Shown here piece by piece: positions 26,764-35,557 of a DNA stretch of 64,000 nucleotides. The position numbers and the translations under genes are program-made. The stretch spans positions 1 to 64,000 of the forward strand of contig JANQLB010000116.1 of assembly GCA_028280805.1 (NCBI GenBank). Reading direction: 5' to 3'. Below the pieces are notes generated by a model, which was not told the DNA's origin, did no database searches, and saw nothing but the letters and a program-made list of their open reading frames with translations. Numbering within the stretch: the first letter of the stretch is position 1; the number at the start of each line of letters is the position of its first letter. The stretch comes from Tissierellales bacterium (GTDB lineage: Bacteria; Bacillota; Clostridia; Tissierellales; VENL01).

Positions 26764-29226
26764 ATGAATAGAATAATGAAAAATAGCTTGTCTTTACTGA
26801 TAGTTTTCATGATGCTTTTTACGATGGCTCCCTTAAGCTATGCCCATGATGATTTAAGTATAAATTTAAGTATAGAGGGAGAACAAGTAACAATTAATGG
26901 AAAGACTACACCAGATACTTATGTAACATTGTTAATTACAAGGGCAATAGACCATGACAAAATGTATGTAGACCAGACAAGATCTGATGGAGATGGAAAT
27001 TATAGCTTTCAGTTTGAAATAGAGGATGGAACATATGAAGCAGTAGTAACCAGTAATGGTATACAAAAAGAAAAAGAAATTATTATTTCCAATAACGATG
27101 GTGTTGATATACCAACACCTGATAAAGAAACAGTTACCTTATCAATAGATAAACTTACAATTAACAAAGGTTATGTTGTCAAAAATGCTATAGTCACACT
27201 TCGTGAGAATGACACAGTTTGGTCGGTACTGAAAAGAGAACTTGACAAGGCTGGAATAAATTATGCTTACAAATGGTATCAAATCTATGAAAGTGTATAT
27301 ATTCAATCCATTGATGGAGATGGCGAGTTTGACCACGGTTCTGGAAGTGGTTGGATGTACTCTGTAAATGGATGGTATCCTAACTATGGTGCAAGTAAAT
27401 ACAAACTTGAAGATGGAGATGTAATAAAGTGGCGATATACCACGAGATTAGGTAGAGATATTGGTGCAAATATCTTTGGGGGAGACTCAAGTGGAGATAA
27501 TACGACAGATGTAGATAACCGGGATTATAAAGAAGAAAATGAGATAGTAAACAATCCAAAGTCTACGGAAAGTGAAGTAGTAAAAGCCGTAAAGGATATT
27601 GCAGGAAAGTTAAACAGTGAAGTAAATAGCATCAAAACAGAGGAGGATGCAAGGGAAACTGTAAAGACTGCTAAGGATGTTACATCAATCATTCAAAAAG
27701 CAGCTGAAAGAATAGAAACTGAAGAGGCAGCAAGGGCTGTAGCAAAGGATATTATAAACATAATTAAAGACCTAGGAAAGTCAGCAGAAAAGCTAACAAA
27801 TTTTGAAGACAATAAAGAAGTAAGCAAATTGGCAGCAGAAAACATTCAAACAACAATTAAGATAATAGATAAAATAAAGGTTTCGGAGGAAATAAACAAG
27901 CTTTCTGAGGACATAATTAAAGTATCTGCAGACCTAATCAAAAGGCTTGGAAAAGAAAATTCTGATGAAATCCAACAAAAAGCAGTAGCTTCAGCTGCAA
28001 TAGCAATAGAAAAGTCAAGTGTAGTAGAAATTGAAAAAAATCAATTAAAGGAAGAGAATAATAAAATAGTGGCACAGGTAGATGAAGGCATAATAAAGGT
28101 GAAGGCTGATAACAAAAAGGCCACTATTAAAATCATGAAGAATATACTTGAAGAAAATGGATTTAACTTCACAACTGAAATACAAAGCAAAGTAACAATA
28201 GCAGTTCCAAAATCTAATAAACAAGAAATAGAAACAAAACTACCATCGGGAATGATTAAAGCATTAAAGGAAAATGGCGTTGAAAAGGCTTCATTAAAAA
28301 CAGAAATAGCCACAATAAATATAACGCCAAAGACCTTTGGAGAAAAGGCAGAGGGGAAAGAAATAAGCCTAAGTGCAAAGAAAGTAGATAGAAATCAATT
28401 GACTGATGCACAAAGAAGACAAATACCAGACCTTAGCCCGATGTTAGACCTAAACGTCAAAGTAGGGGAAGAAAAGGTAAGTGAATTTGAAGAAGCTATT
28501 GAGGTAAGTATCCCCTATGAAGGTGAGGTGGAGGAAGGACAAACAGTAGAGGTGTTTTTCTTAGCAGACGATGGAAGTATAGAGTCTAAGGGTGGAACTT
28601 ATGACCATGAAAGGAAAATAGTAACCTTTACAACCTACCATTTTAGTAAATACTTTGCAAAGAAGGTGAAGACAACTGTAACCTTTAATGACCTTCAGGG
28701 ATTTGATTGGGCAAATGAAGCAATTGAAACTATGGCCAGCAATAAAATAATAAATGGTCGTGGAGAAGGTATATTTGACCCAAGTGCAAATATTACAAGA
28801 GCAGAATTTGCAACCCTTGTAACGAAAATGATGGGTTACAGTAATAACAATACAGAGGTAACATTTACTGATGTACCTAAGGATGCATGGTACTACAGGT
28901 TTGTCGGAGCTGCATATAAAAATGGATTAATAAATGGAAGAAGTGCAGATATATTTGATCCAGATGGCAATATAACAAGAGAAGAGATGGCAGTAATTAT
29001 AGGAAAGGTACTTGAGAAAAAAGGATATAAGAAGTCAAGTTTAAAAGAGCTGAATATCTTTAATGATAAAGAAAATATAGCTACTTGGGCGAAGGATTAT
29101 GTAAGTCTATGCGTAAAGGAAAGTATAATAACAGGTATGGCAGATGGAACATTTGCTCCAAGACAAAATGCAAATCGTGCTCAAGCAGCAGTAATGCTAT
29201 ATAGGGTATATAAGCTGATAAAATAA
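26764..29226 (+). CDS. SLH-anchored DUF4430 surface protein
   Basis: An 820-residue protein. Signal peptide 1-27 (ending SYA); small Ig-like domain about 30-100; DUF4430 domain about 125-240 with GSGWMYSVNGWYPNYG and YKLEDGDVIKWRYTT, the transcobalamin beta-domain pattern; a long charged helical spacer (about 255-440); a beta-rich segment (about 445-640); three SLH domains (about 645-820, each with FDPSANITRAEFA-like motifs). The SLH repeats should attach it to the secondary cell-wall polymer. In context it is the likely wall-anchored corrinoid-capture beta domain. AAGGAGG precedes the ATG. Confidence 0.87.
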   Translation: MNRIMKNSLSLLIVFMMLFTMAPLSYAHDDLSINLSIEGEQVTINGKTTPDTYVTLLITRAIDHDKMYVDQTRSDGDGNYSFQFEIEDGTYEAVVTSNGIQKEKEIIISNNDGVDIPTPDKETVTLSIDKLTINKGYVVKNAIVTLRENDTVWSVLKRELDKAGINYAYKWYQIYESVYIQSIDGDGEFDHGSGSGWMYSVNGWYPNYGASKYKLEDGDVIKWRYTTRLGRDIGANIFGGDSSGDNTTDVDNRDYKEENEIVNNPKSTESEVVKAVKDIAGKLNSEVNSIKTEEDARETVKTAKDVTSIIQKAAERIETEEAARAVAKDIINIIKDLGKSAEKLTNFEDNKEVSKLAAENIQTTIKIIDKIKVSEEINKLSEDIIKVSADLIKRLGKENSDEIQQKAVASAAIAIEKSSVVEIEKNQLKEENNKIVAQVDEGIIKVKADNKKATIKIMKNILEENGFNFTTEIQSKVTIAVPKSNKQEIETKLPSGMIKALKENGVEKASLKTEIATINITPKTFGEKAEGKEISLSAKKVDRNQLTDAQRRQIPDLSPMLDLNVKVGEEKVSEFEEAIEVSIPYEGEVEEGQTVEVFFLADDGSIESKGGTYDHERKIVTFTTYHFSKYFAKKVKTTVTFNDLQGFDWANEAIETMASNKIINGRGEGIFDPSANITRAEFATLVTKMMGYSNNNTEVTFTDVPKDAWYYRFVGAAYKNGLINGRSADIFDPDGNITREEMAVIIGKVLEKKGYKKSSLKELNIFNDKENIATWAKDYVSLCVKESIITGMADGTFAPRQNANRAQAAVMLYRVYKLIK

Positions 29227-29230
29227 TGTA

Positions 29231-29266
29231 GTAGAAGTAGAAGTAGAAGTAGAAGTAGAAGTAGAA
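29231..29266 (+). repeat. hexanucleotide microsatellite (GTAGAA)6
   Basis: Six perfect copies of GTAGAA start 5 bases after the stop of the SLH gene. The unit is a multiple of three and lies just outside the reading frame, ahead of the terminator. Copy number may vary by slippage. Confidence 0.9.
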
Positions 29267-29275
29267 TAGAAATTT

Positions 29276-29323
29276 TGGAACATAAGCGACAATGTTTTTA
29301 CATTGACGCTTTGTTCCATTTTT
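29276..29323 (+). terminator. intrinsic terminator
   Basis: Long stem with arms TGGAACATAAGCGACAATGT (29276-29295) and ACATTGACGCTTTGTTCCA (29300-29318), two small mismatches, followed by TTTTT. It separates the SLH-DUF4430 gene from the SLH-toroid gene, probably partly attenuating transcription. Confidence 0.8.
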
Positions 29324-29350
29324 AGAAATAAAAAAGTGAGGGGATAGTAA

Positions 29351-31009
29351 GTGAAAGATTTAATTAAAAAAAGCCTTAGTACGTTATTCATAATTATTAT
29401 GTTAATAAGTATGGGGAATATTACCTCTGCAATAACCCCAAGTGAGCTTTCTCATGCTGTAAATGATACCGCAGAGTATATGTATAAGACGGTAAAATCT
29501 CCACAGGTAGGTTCTATTGGAGGCGAATGGGCAGTGTTAGGACTTGCAAGAAGTGGATATGAAGTACCTGATGAATATTATCAAAGGTATTATGAAAATG
29601 TAGAAAATTATGTAAAGGCATGTGAGGGTGTTTTGCACGATAAAAAGTATACTGAATATTCCAGATTGATTGTTGCACTTACATCCATTGGCAAAGATCC
29701 TTCGGATGTAGGTGGATACAACCTTTTAACAGCCCTTGGAGATTATGATAAAACCATCTGGCAGGGTATGAATGGTCCTATTTGGGCACTTATTGCCCTT
29801 GATAGTGGTAATTATCCTATGCCTAAAAATCCAAATGCCAAGGTACAGGCAACAAGGGAGATGTATATAAATAGAATTTTAGAATGCCAGCTATCCGATG
29901 GCGGATGGTCACTTTTTGGAGGAATAAAGGCTGAAGATTTTGGAAATAGTGTTTCCGATCCTGATATTACAGGCATGGCACTTCAGGCACTGGCAAAGTA
30001 TCAGCATATACCAGAAGTAAAAAAAGCCTGCGAGGAAGCACTTTTATGTATGTCTAAAATGCAAAATAGCGAAGGTGGATTTCATAGCTGGGGTTCGGTT
30101 AATTCAGAAAGCTGTGTGCAGATAATTGTAGCACTATGTGAGCTGGGAATTCCCCTTGATGATGAACGTTTTGTAAAGAATGAAAAAACAATACTTGATA
30201 ACTTAATGACCTTCTATGTTGAAGGTGAAGGGTTTCTCCATACATATGATGGAAGTGGTTCTAATCAAATGTCCACAGAACAAGCTTTTTATGGACTTAT
30301 TGCATCACAGAGAGCAATAAATGGTCAAAACAGTCTTTATCGTATGGATGATGCAATAAGCGTTGGAAAAAAAGATAGTTCAAAAGTTACAGTAGGACTT
30401 TTAGATAAGCATGCAGATGTAAACCAACCAAAGATAATAAAAATAGGTAAAACCTTTGAAGATATTCAGGCCCACGATAATCAACCTGCTATTGAAGCCC
30501 TTGCGGCAAGAGGAATTATCAATGGAAAGACTCAAAATCTATTTGATCCTAATGAAACCATGACAAGGGCAGAATTTGCAACAATTATTGTAAAGGCCCT
30601 CGGTCTTCCTAAAAAAGGCAATAATACTTTTACAGATGTAAAAACCAGTGATTGGTTTGAGGACTATGTTACTATTGCTAATAGCTATGGTATTGTCTCA
30701 GGAAGAAACTCTACCACCTTTGACCCAAATGGTACTATTACCCGTGAGGAAGCAGCTACAATGGTGGCAAGAGCATCAAAGCTTTGTGGTATGAAAACAG
30801 AGTATGACACAATGGTAACAAGAAATGTACTTGCTCAGTTTACAGACTATGTAAAATGTAGTGATTGGTCAATGAGCTCCCTTGCCTTTTGTTACAATAA
30901 TGAGATTTTAGATCCATCTGCCATGGAAATATTACCTAAGTCAGCTATCAAACGCTGTGAAATTGCACAGATGGTTTTTAATATGCTAGGTAGTGCAAAG
31001 CTTCTTTAA
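29351..31009 (+). CDS. SLH-anchored alpha/alpha-toroid surface protein
   Basis: A 552-residue protein starting at GTG 29351. Signal peptide about 1-27 (ending TSA); toroid domain about 30-330 with DPDITGMALQALAKY, EGGFHSWGSVNSESCVQII and MSTEQAFYGLIA, paralogous to the toroid of 25129-26694; three SLH domains about 365-545, the last one degenerate (DPSAMEILPKSAIKRCEIA). It looks like the wall-anchored alpha-domain counterpart of the SLH-DUF4430 protein, as if intrinsic factor had been split in two. The next gene begins 13 bases later. Confidence 0.86.
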   Translation: MKDLIKKSLSTLFIIIMLISMGNITSAITPSELSHAVNDTAEYMYKTVKSPQVGSIGGEWAVLGLARSGYEVPDEYYQRYYENVENYVKACEGVLHDKKYTEYSRLIVALTSIGKDPSDVGGYNLLTALGDYDKTIWQGMNGPIWALIALDSGNYPMPKNPNAKVQATREMYINRILECQLSDGGWSLFGGIKAEDFGNSVSDPDITGMALQALAKYQHIPEVKKACEEALLCMSKMQNSEGGFHSWGSVNSESCVQIIVALCELGIPLDDERFVKNEKTILDNLMTFYVEGEGFLHTYDGSGSNQMSTEQAFYGLIASQRAINGQNSLYRMDDAISVGKKDSSKVTVGLLDKHADVNQPKIIKIGKTFEDIQAHDNQPAIEALAARGIINGKTQNLFDPNETMTRAEFATIIVKALGLPKKGNNTFTDVKTSDWFEDYVTIANSYGIVSGRNSTTFDPNGTITREEAATMVARASKLCGMKTEYDTMVTRNVLAQFTDYVKCSDWSMSSLAFCYNNEILDPSAMEILPKSAIKRCEIAQMVFNMLGSAKLL

Positions 31010-31022
31010 GGAGGTTGCTTAG

Positions 31023-31829
31023 ATGAAATGGAGTAAAAATAAAATAATTGTTTCAATTTTATCTGCAGCAATTCTTGCAATAACCTTTTGGTGGGGTGGT
31101 AATGCACCGGGTTTGCAGGGCTGGGATATATCTTCCAAGACAGAAGAAGCTAATAATTCTATACCTGACGAGGCTTTAGAATCTCGATCAGATGGTCTTG
31201 ACCGCGAGTTGACTGCACAGGAAAAAATAGACATTGCAAAAGAGCTTGTTGGTGTCACTTTACATGAAGTAGAAAAGGGAGATGCAAATTATTCAATTGC
31301 TCAAGGGATGAAAATTGATGAAAATACAGGTAAAGATAAATACCTCACAGATCCTGTACCCGAAGGAAAGCCTGTACCCATAGAGCCACAAAATGCAGTG
31401 ATTACTGATAAGGAGCTTATATGCACTCTATTGGTACGCTGTGACACAATTCTAGATAATATAGAATGGCTTGATCCAGAAAAGGTTGAACTCGTACCCG
31501 AGGATGGGGTAATCTTTCCAAGACAGGATGTTACCTTTTTTGACGGAGAAAGTGTGTTCAATTTGCTTCTTCGTGAAATGAAGAAGAATAAAATACACAT
31601 GGAGTTTGTTAACACTCCCATTTATAATAGTGTCTACATTGAGGGAATAAACAATCTTTATGAGTTTGATTGTGGTGAGCTATCGGGCTGGATGTATAAG
31701 GTCAATGGTTGGTTTCCTAACTACGGTTGTAGTCGCTATCAGCTTAAAGAGGGTGATGTTGTAGAATGGGTATATACTTGTAATTTAGGGGTAGATGTTG
31801 GTGGTTATTCTGCATTGGGAGGGGACTAA
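31023..31829 (+). CDS. membrane-anchored DUF4430 protein
   Basis: A 268-residue protein with one N-terminal hydrophobic segment (about 8-25), probably a membrane anchor, since no lipobox Cys is seen. A linker follows and the DUF4430 domain (about 165-265) carries SGWMYKVNGWFPNYG and YQLKEGDVVEWVYT, very like the SLH-linked domain at 26764-29226. The stop overlaps the EcfT start by one base, tying this extracellular domain to the ECF importer. It is a good candidate for handing ligand to the S component. Confidence 0.84.
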   Translation: MKWSKNKIIVSILSAAILAITFWWGGNAPGLQGWDISSKTEEANNSIPDEALESRSDGLDRELTAQEKIDIAKELVGVTLHEVEKGDANYSIAQGMKIDENTGKDKYLTDPVPEGKPVPIEPQNAVITDKELICTLLVRCDTILDNIEWLDPEKVELVPEDGVIFPRQDVTFFDGESVFNLLLREMKKNKIHMEFVNTPIYNSVYIEGINNLYEFDCGELSGWMYKVNGWFPNYGCSRYQLKEGDVVEWVYTCNLGVDVGGYSALGGD

Positions 31830-32719
31830 TGATTAGTGCATTTGCAGGATACCATCCAACTATAAACTTTCTTTATTTTACATTGATATTCCTGTGTTCC
31901 GTATTTTTTATGCACCCTATTAGTCTTACTATTTCCCTTGTATGTGCTTTTTCTTATTCAGTAATCCTTCGTGGAAAAAGTGCAGTGCGATTTAATCTAT
32001 TATATCTATTACCTATGATGATTATGGCGGCATTGATAAACCCTGCCTTTAACCATGAAGGAGCTACAATACTTACTTATTTAGGTAATGGAAATCCTCT
32101 CACCTTAGAATCCATTACCTATGGTATTGCTACGGCAGTGATGCTTGCTTCAGTAGTGTGTTGGTTTTCTTGTTATAATGTAATTATGACCTCAGATAAG
32201 TTTATATACATATTTGGCAGGGTAATTCCTGTCTTGTCCCTCGTTTTGTCTATGGCCATTCGGTTTGTACCAAAGTTTAAGGCACAAATCAAAGTCGTTT
32301 CCAATGCACAAAAATGTGTGGGACGAGATGTATCAAACGGAAGCATTTTGCAAAGGGCAAAGAATGGAATTAAAATTTTATCTATTATGATTACTTGGGC
32401 ACTGGAAGATGCCATTGAAACAGCAGACTCCATGAAAACACGTGGATATGGACTTCCTGGGCGTACAGCCTTTTCTATCTATCATTTTGATAAGCGTGAT
32501 AAAAAAGCTATTTTAATCATAGGTGGTACAGGGTTATATGTTCTTTTAGGAGCTTTTTTTGGAGGTATGTATTTTCGTTATTTTCCAAGTATGAAAAGCG
32601 TGCCTATTACACCCTTTTCTATAAGTGTTTTTGTAGCTTACTTAATATTTAGTATTTTACCTATAGTAATAGAAATATGGGAGGATAGGAAATGGAAGCA
32701 ATTACAGTCAAAAATTTAA
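31829..32719 (+). CDS. ECF transporter T component (EcfT/CbiQ-like)
   Basis: A 296-residue membrane protein with the EcfT order: HPTINFLYFT N-terminus, hydrophobic helices, cytoplasmic coupling region with QKCVGRDV (near 165) and SMKTRGYGLPGRT (near 205), then two C-terminal helices. It overlaps both neighbours (1 base with the DUF4430 gene, 28 bases with the ATPase fusion), a tightly coupled operon. It is the membrane scaffold of the presumed corrinoid ECF importer. Confidence 0.9.
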   Translation: MISAFAGYHPTINFLYFTLIFLCSVFFMHPISLTISLVCAFSYSVILRGKSAVRFNLLYLLPMMIMAALINPAFNHEGATILTYLGNGNPLTLESITYGIATAVMLASVVCWFSCYNVIMTSDKFIYIFGRVIPVLSLVLSMAIRFVPKFKAQIKVVSNAQKCVGRDVSNGSILQRAKNGIKILSIMITWALEDAIETADSMKTRGYGLPGRTAFSIYHFDKRDKKAILIIGGTGLYVLLGAFFGGMYFRYFPSMKSVPITPFSISVFVAYLIFSILPIVIEIWEDRKWKQLQSKI

Positions 32720-35388
32720 CCTTCACTTATCCGAAACAAAGAGATCCTGCATTGAAAAGTATATGTTTCTCCATAAAGCAAGGAGAATTTATAACATTGT
32801 GTGGCAAATCGGGCTGTGGAAAATCTACTTTGCTTCGGCATTTTCGATCTACCCTTATGCCCCATGGGAAAAGAGAGGGAGAAATTTATTTTGAGAACAC
32901 AACCTTAGACCAACTAAATCAGCGAGAACAAACAGAAAAGATTGGATTTGTCCAACAATCTCCTGATAATCAGATTGTAACAGACAAAGTATGGCACGAA
33001 CTTGCATTTGGTCTTGAGAGTCTTGGTTATAACACTGATCAAATTAGGGGAAGAGTAGCAGAAATGGCATCATTTTTTGGTATACAAACTTGGTTTCATA
33101 AAAAAATAACAGAGCTTTCAGGAGGACAAAAACAGCTGCTCAATCTAGCATCTGTTATGGTTATGCAGCCATCCGTACTTATTTTAGATGAACCTACTAG
33201 TCAGCTTGATCCTATTGCAGCAGGAGATTTTTTAGCAACCCTAAAAAAAATAAATCGAGAGCTGGGCATCACTATTATTCTCACAGAGCATAGATTAGAG
33301 GATGCACTTCCGCTTTCCGACCGTGTTATTGTGATGGATGGTGGAAGTATTATTATAGATGATATACCGACAATGGTAGGAGAAAAACTAAAGAAAGTCA
33401 AACATGATATGTTTGCTGCAATGCCTACACCGATGCGTATTTATGCTGGGGTAGATAATAATCTACAATGTCCCATTACTGTAAGAGATGGACGGTATTG
33501 GATCACTAAGCTTGCAGAGAGTAAATCCCTTAATTCAGATACAATTCCAAAGGATAGTAATCTTGATTTTATAAAACCAATTATTGAAATGGACGAAGTT
33601 TGGTTTCGATATGAAAGGAATCTTCCAGATGTAGTCAAAGGATTGTCTGCTGTCATCCATGAGGGAGAGATATTTTCTATTGTAGGTGGTAATGGAACTG
33701 GTAAAACTACTAGCTTGTCTATCATGAGTGGAATACTGAGGCCTTATCGCGGAACCGTTAAGATAAATGATAAGCCAATGAAGGACTTAAAAAGGAAAGA
33801 ACATTTTGAAAATATCATTGGTGTGCTACCTCAAAACCCTAAGGTATTATTTGTAAAAAAAACTGTAGAACTTGACTTGTATGAGATGCTATCTGGAAGA
33901 AAAATTTCTAAAAAGGAACAGCAAAGGCGTATTATTGAGGTAACAGAGCTTTGTGAGCTTGAGAACCTGATTCATATGCACCCTTATGATTTGTCTGGTG
34001 GAGAACAACAGAGGGCAGCACTTGCCAAGGTATTACTTTTATATCCAAGAATCCTTCTGCTTGATGAGCCTACCAAAGGTCTTGATGGACATTTTAAAGA
34101 AAAATTGGCTAATATATTAAAAAAATTACAAACAGAGGGTGTTACTGTTATAATGGTATCCCATGATATTGAATTTTGTGCAAGTCATGCTAACCGCTGT
34201 GCCATGTTTTTTGATGGAAGTATTATAAGTATTGATACACCAAGGACGTTTTTTTGTGGCAAGAGTTTTTATACAACCGCCACTAATCGTATGGCAAGAA
34301 CATTACTTCCAAAGGCAATAGTTCCAGAAGACGTTATCCTTGCCTGTGGTGGTAAGGTAGAGCCTAAGATAGATTTACTAAAGAAAAAAAGTGATTTTTT
34401 TACTAAAATAGATAAGAAGGATATAGTAGATGATGAATGTGTAAGACACAAGGATGGAGATAAATCAGCATTTAGATTTACACCTGTGCGTATTTCCATA
34501 AGCATCCTGTGTTTTATGTCATTCCTTTTAACCGCTATATTTTTGTGGGGAAAATATATGGACTGGAGGAATTATCTTGTGCAGGCTCTCCTTGTATTAA
34601 AGCTTGCAGTAGGCATAACCTCCATAATCCCCGGAAAGGACTTAGATGCTCCCGACTTTTCAGTGCAGGTACCAAAAGAAAAGCGTATATTGTCAAAAAG
34701 AACTATTATAGCCATAACCATGGTGCTTCTTACAGTCCCTTTGACTATATACATAGGTGTGTACTTTTTAGGTGATAGAAAGTACTATTTTATAAGTCTT
34801 TTAATAATATTACAAACTATGCTACCATTTGCTCTTGTATTTGAGAGCAGAAAACCTCAGGCAAGGGAGCTTGTTATCATTGCAGTCCTCTGTGCCATTG
34901 GAGTAGCAGGCAGGGCTGTATTTTTCATGCTCCCTCAGTTTAAACCTGTGGTTGCTGTGGTAATTATCGCAGGGGTGTGTTTTGGTGGTGAAACAGGCTT
35001 TTTGGTAGGTGCTGTCACAGCCTTTACTTCAAATATGCTATTTGGTCAAGGTATATGGACACCTTGGCAGATGTTTGCATTTGGCATTGCAGGGTTTATT
35101 GCAGGCATAATGTTTCGCAAAGGTATGCTTAGAAAAAAACGAAATTCACTTTGCATTTTTGGAGCAATCACCACATTTTTAGTGGTTGGTCTCGTTTTAG
35201 ATACTGGTGCTGCTCTCATGTGGCAGGCAGAGCCTACCTTGACAAGCATGATAACTTATTATCTAATGGGTATTCCCTTTAATATGATTCATGCTATCTC
35301 AACAGCCTTCTTTCTTTGGTTTGGAGCAGAACCTATGATTGAAAAGCTAGATCGTATAAAGGCTAAGTATGGGCTAATTGAACTTTAG
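32692..35388 (+). CDS. EcfA-EcfA'-S component fusion of an ECF importer (predicted corrinoid)
   Basis: An 898-residue three-part protein. ATPase 1 (about 1-235): GKSGCGKST, LSGGQKQLL, LILDEPTSQLD, TEHRLED. ATPase 2 (about 300-520): GGNGTGKTT, LSGGEQQR, LLLDEPTKGLD, VSHD. After a linker, residues about 600-898 form a polytopic membrane domain with ARELVIIAVLCAIGVAGR, GETGFLVGAVTAF and FGQGIWTPWQMFAFGIAGF, the pattern of ECF S components such as the cobalamin type (CbrT-like). Ligand prediction rests on the riboswitch and DUF4430 context. Fusion of the S component to both ATPases is unusual; S components are normally separate and exchangeable. Confidence 0.88.
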   Translation: MEAITVKNLTFTYPKQRDPALKSICFSIKQGEFITLCGKSGCGKSTLLRHFRSTLMPHGKREGEIYFENTTLDQLNQREQTEKIGFVQQSPDNQIVTDKVWHELAFGLESLGYNTDQIRGRVAEMASFFGIQTWFHKKITELSGGQKQLLNLASVMVMQPSVLILDEPTSQLDPIAAGDFLATLKKINRELGITIILTEHRLEDALPLSDRVIVMDGGSIIIDDIPTMVGEKLKKVKHDMFAAMPTPMRIYAGVDNNLQCPITVRDGRYWITKLAESKSLNSDTIPKDSNLDFIKPIIEMDEVWFRYERNLPDVVKGLSAVIHEGEIFSIVGGNGTGKTTSLSIMSGILRPYRGTVKINDKPMKDLKRKEHFENIIGVLPQNPKVLFVKKTVELDLYEMLSGRKISKKEQQRRIIEVTELCELENLIHMHPYDLSGGEQQRAALAKVLLLYPRILLLDEPTKGLDGHFKEKLANILKKLQTEGVTVIMVSHDIEFCASHANRCAMFFDGSIISIDTPRTFFCGKSFYTTATNRMARTLLPKAIVPEDVILACGGKVEPKIDLLKKKSDFFTKIDKKDIVDDECVRHKDGDKSAFRFTPVRISISILCFMSFLLTAIFLWGKYMDWRNYLVQALLVLKLAVGITSIIPGKDLDAPDFSVQVPKEKRILSKRTIIAITMVLLTVPLTIYIGVYFLGDRKYYFISLLIILQTMLPFALVFESRKPQARELVIIAVLCAIGVAGRAVFFMLPQFKPVVAVVIIAGVCFGGETGFLVGAVTAFTSNMLFGQGIWTPWQMFAFGIAGFIAGIMFRKGMLRKKRNSLCIFGAITTFLVVGLVLDTGAALMWQAEPTLTSMITYYLMGIPFNMIHAISTAFFLWFGAEPMIEKLDRIKAKYGLIEL

Positions 35389-35399
35389 AAGTACATAAA

Positions 35400-35430
35400 A
35401 TGCGATTGGAATAAGGCTAGAATACGATAT
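35400..35430 (+). repeat. diverged left end of the inverted-repeat element family
   Basis: ATGCGATTGG followed by AAGGCTAGAATAC strongly resembles the flank and left end of the copy at 50620 (ATGCGATTAGG, then AAGGCTAGAACAC). No matching right end is present, so it is a solo remnant. Confidence 0.4.
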
Positions 35431-35488
35431 ACTAGTAAAAAATAATTAGAAATCCAAAAACTGAATACTTGCTTAGTGAAAATAAGTA

Positions 35489-35534
35489 TTGCAAACTTAA
35501 CATACCAGTGGTATAATTATACCACTGGTATGTT
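35489..35534 (+). promoter_or_regulatory. promoter with perfect 36-bp palindromic operator
   Basis: TTGCAA (35489-35494), 17-base spacer, TATAAT (35512-35517). A perfect palindrome spans 35499-35534 with half-site AACATACCAGTGGTATAA; it covers the spacer and the -10 box. The TetR regulator encoded second in this operon (36690) is the obvious binder, giving autorepression. Confidence 0.8.
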
Positions 35535-35557
35535 ACTGTATAAGGAGGTAGATTTAC

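Noticed and set aside
29231-29266. Short repeats after the SLH gene considered as a CRISPR array
   Set aside because: The units are 6-bp with no spacers, so this is a microsatellite; no cas genes are present.
25129-31009. Toroid proteins as terpene cyclases or prenyltransferases
   Set aside because: They are secreted or wall anchored, lack an evident DxDD motif, and lie in a riboswitch/ECF context, so a ligand-binding role is preferred.
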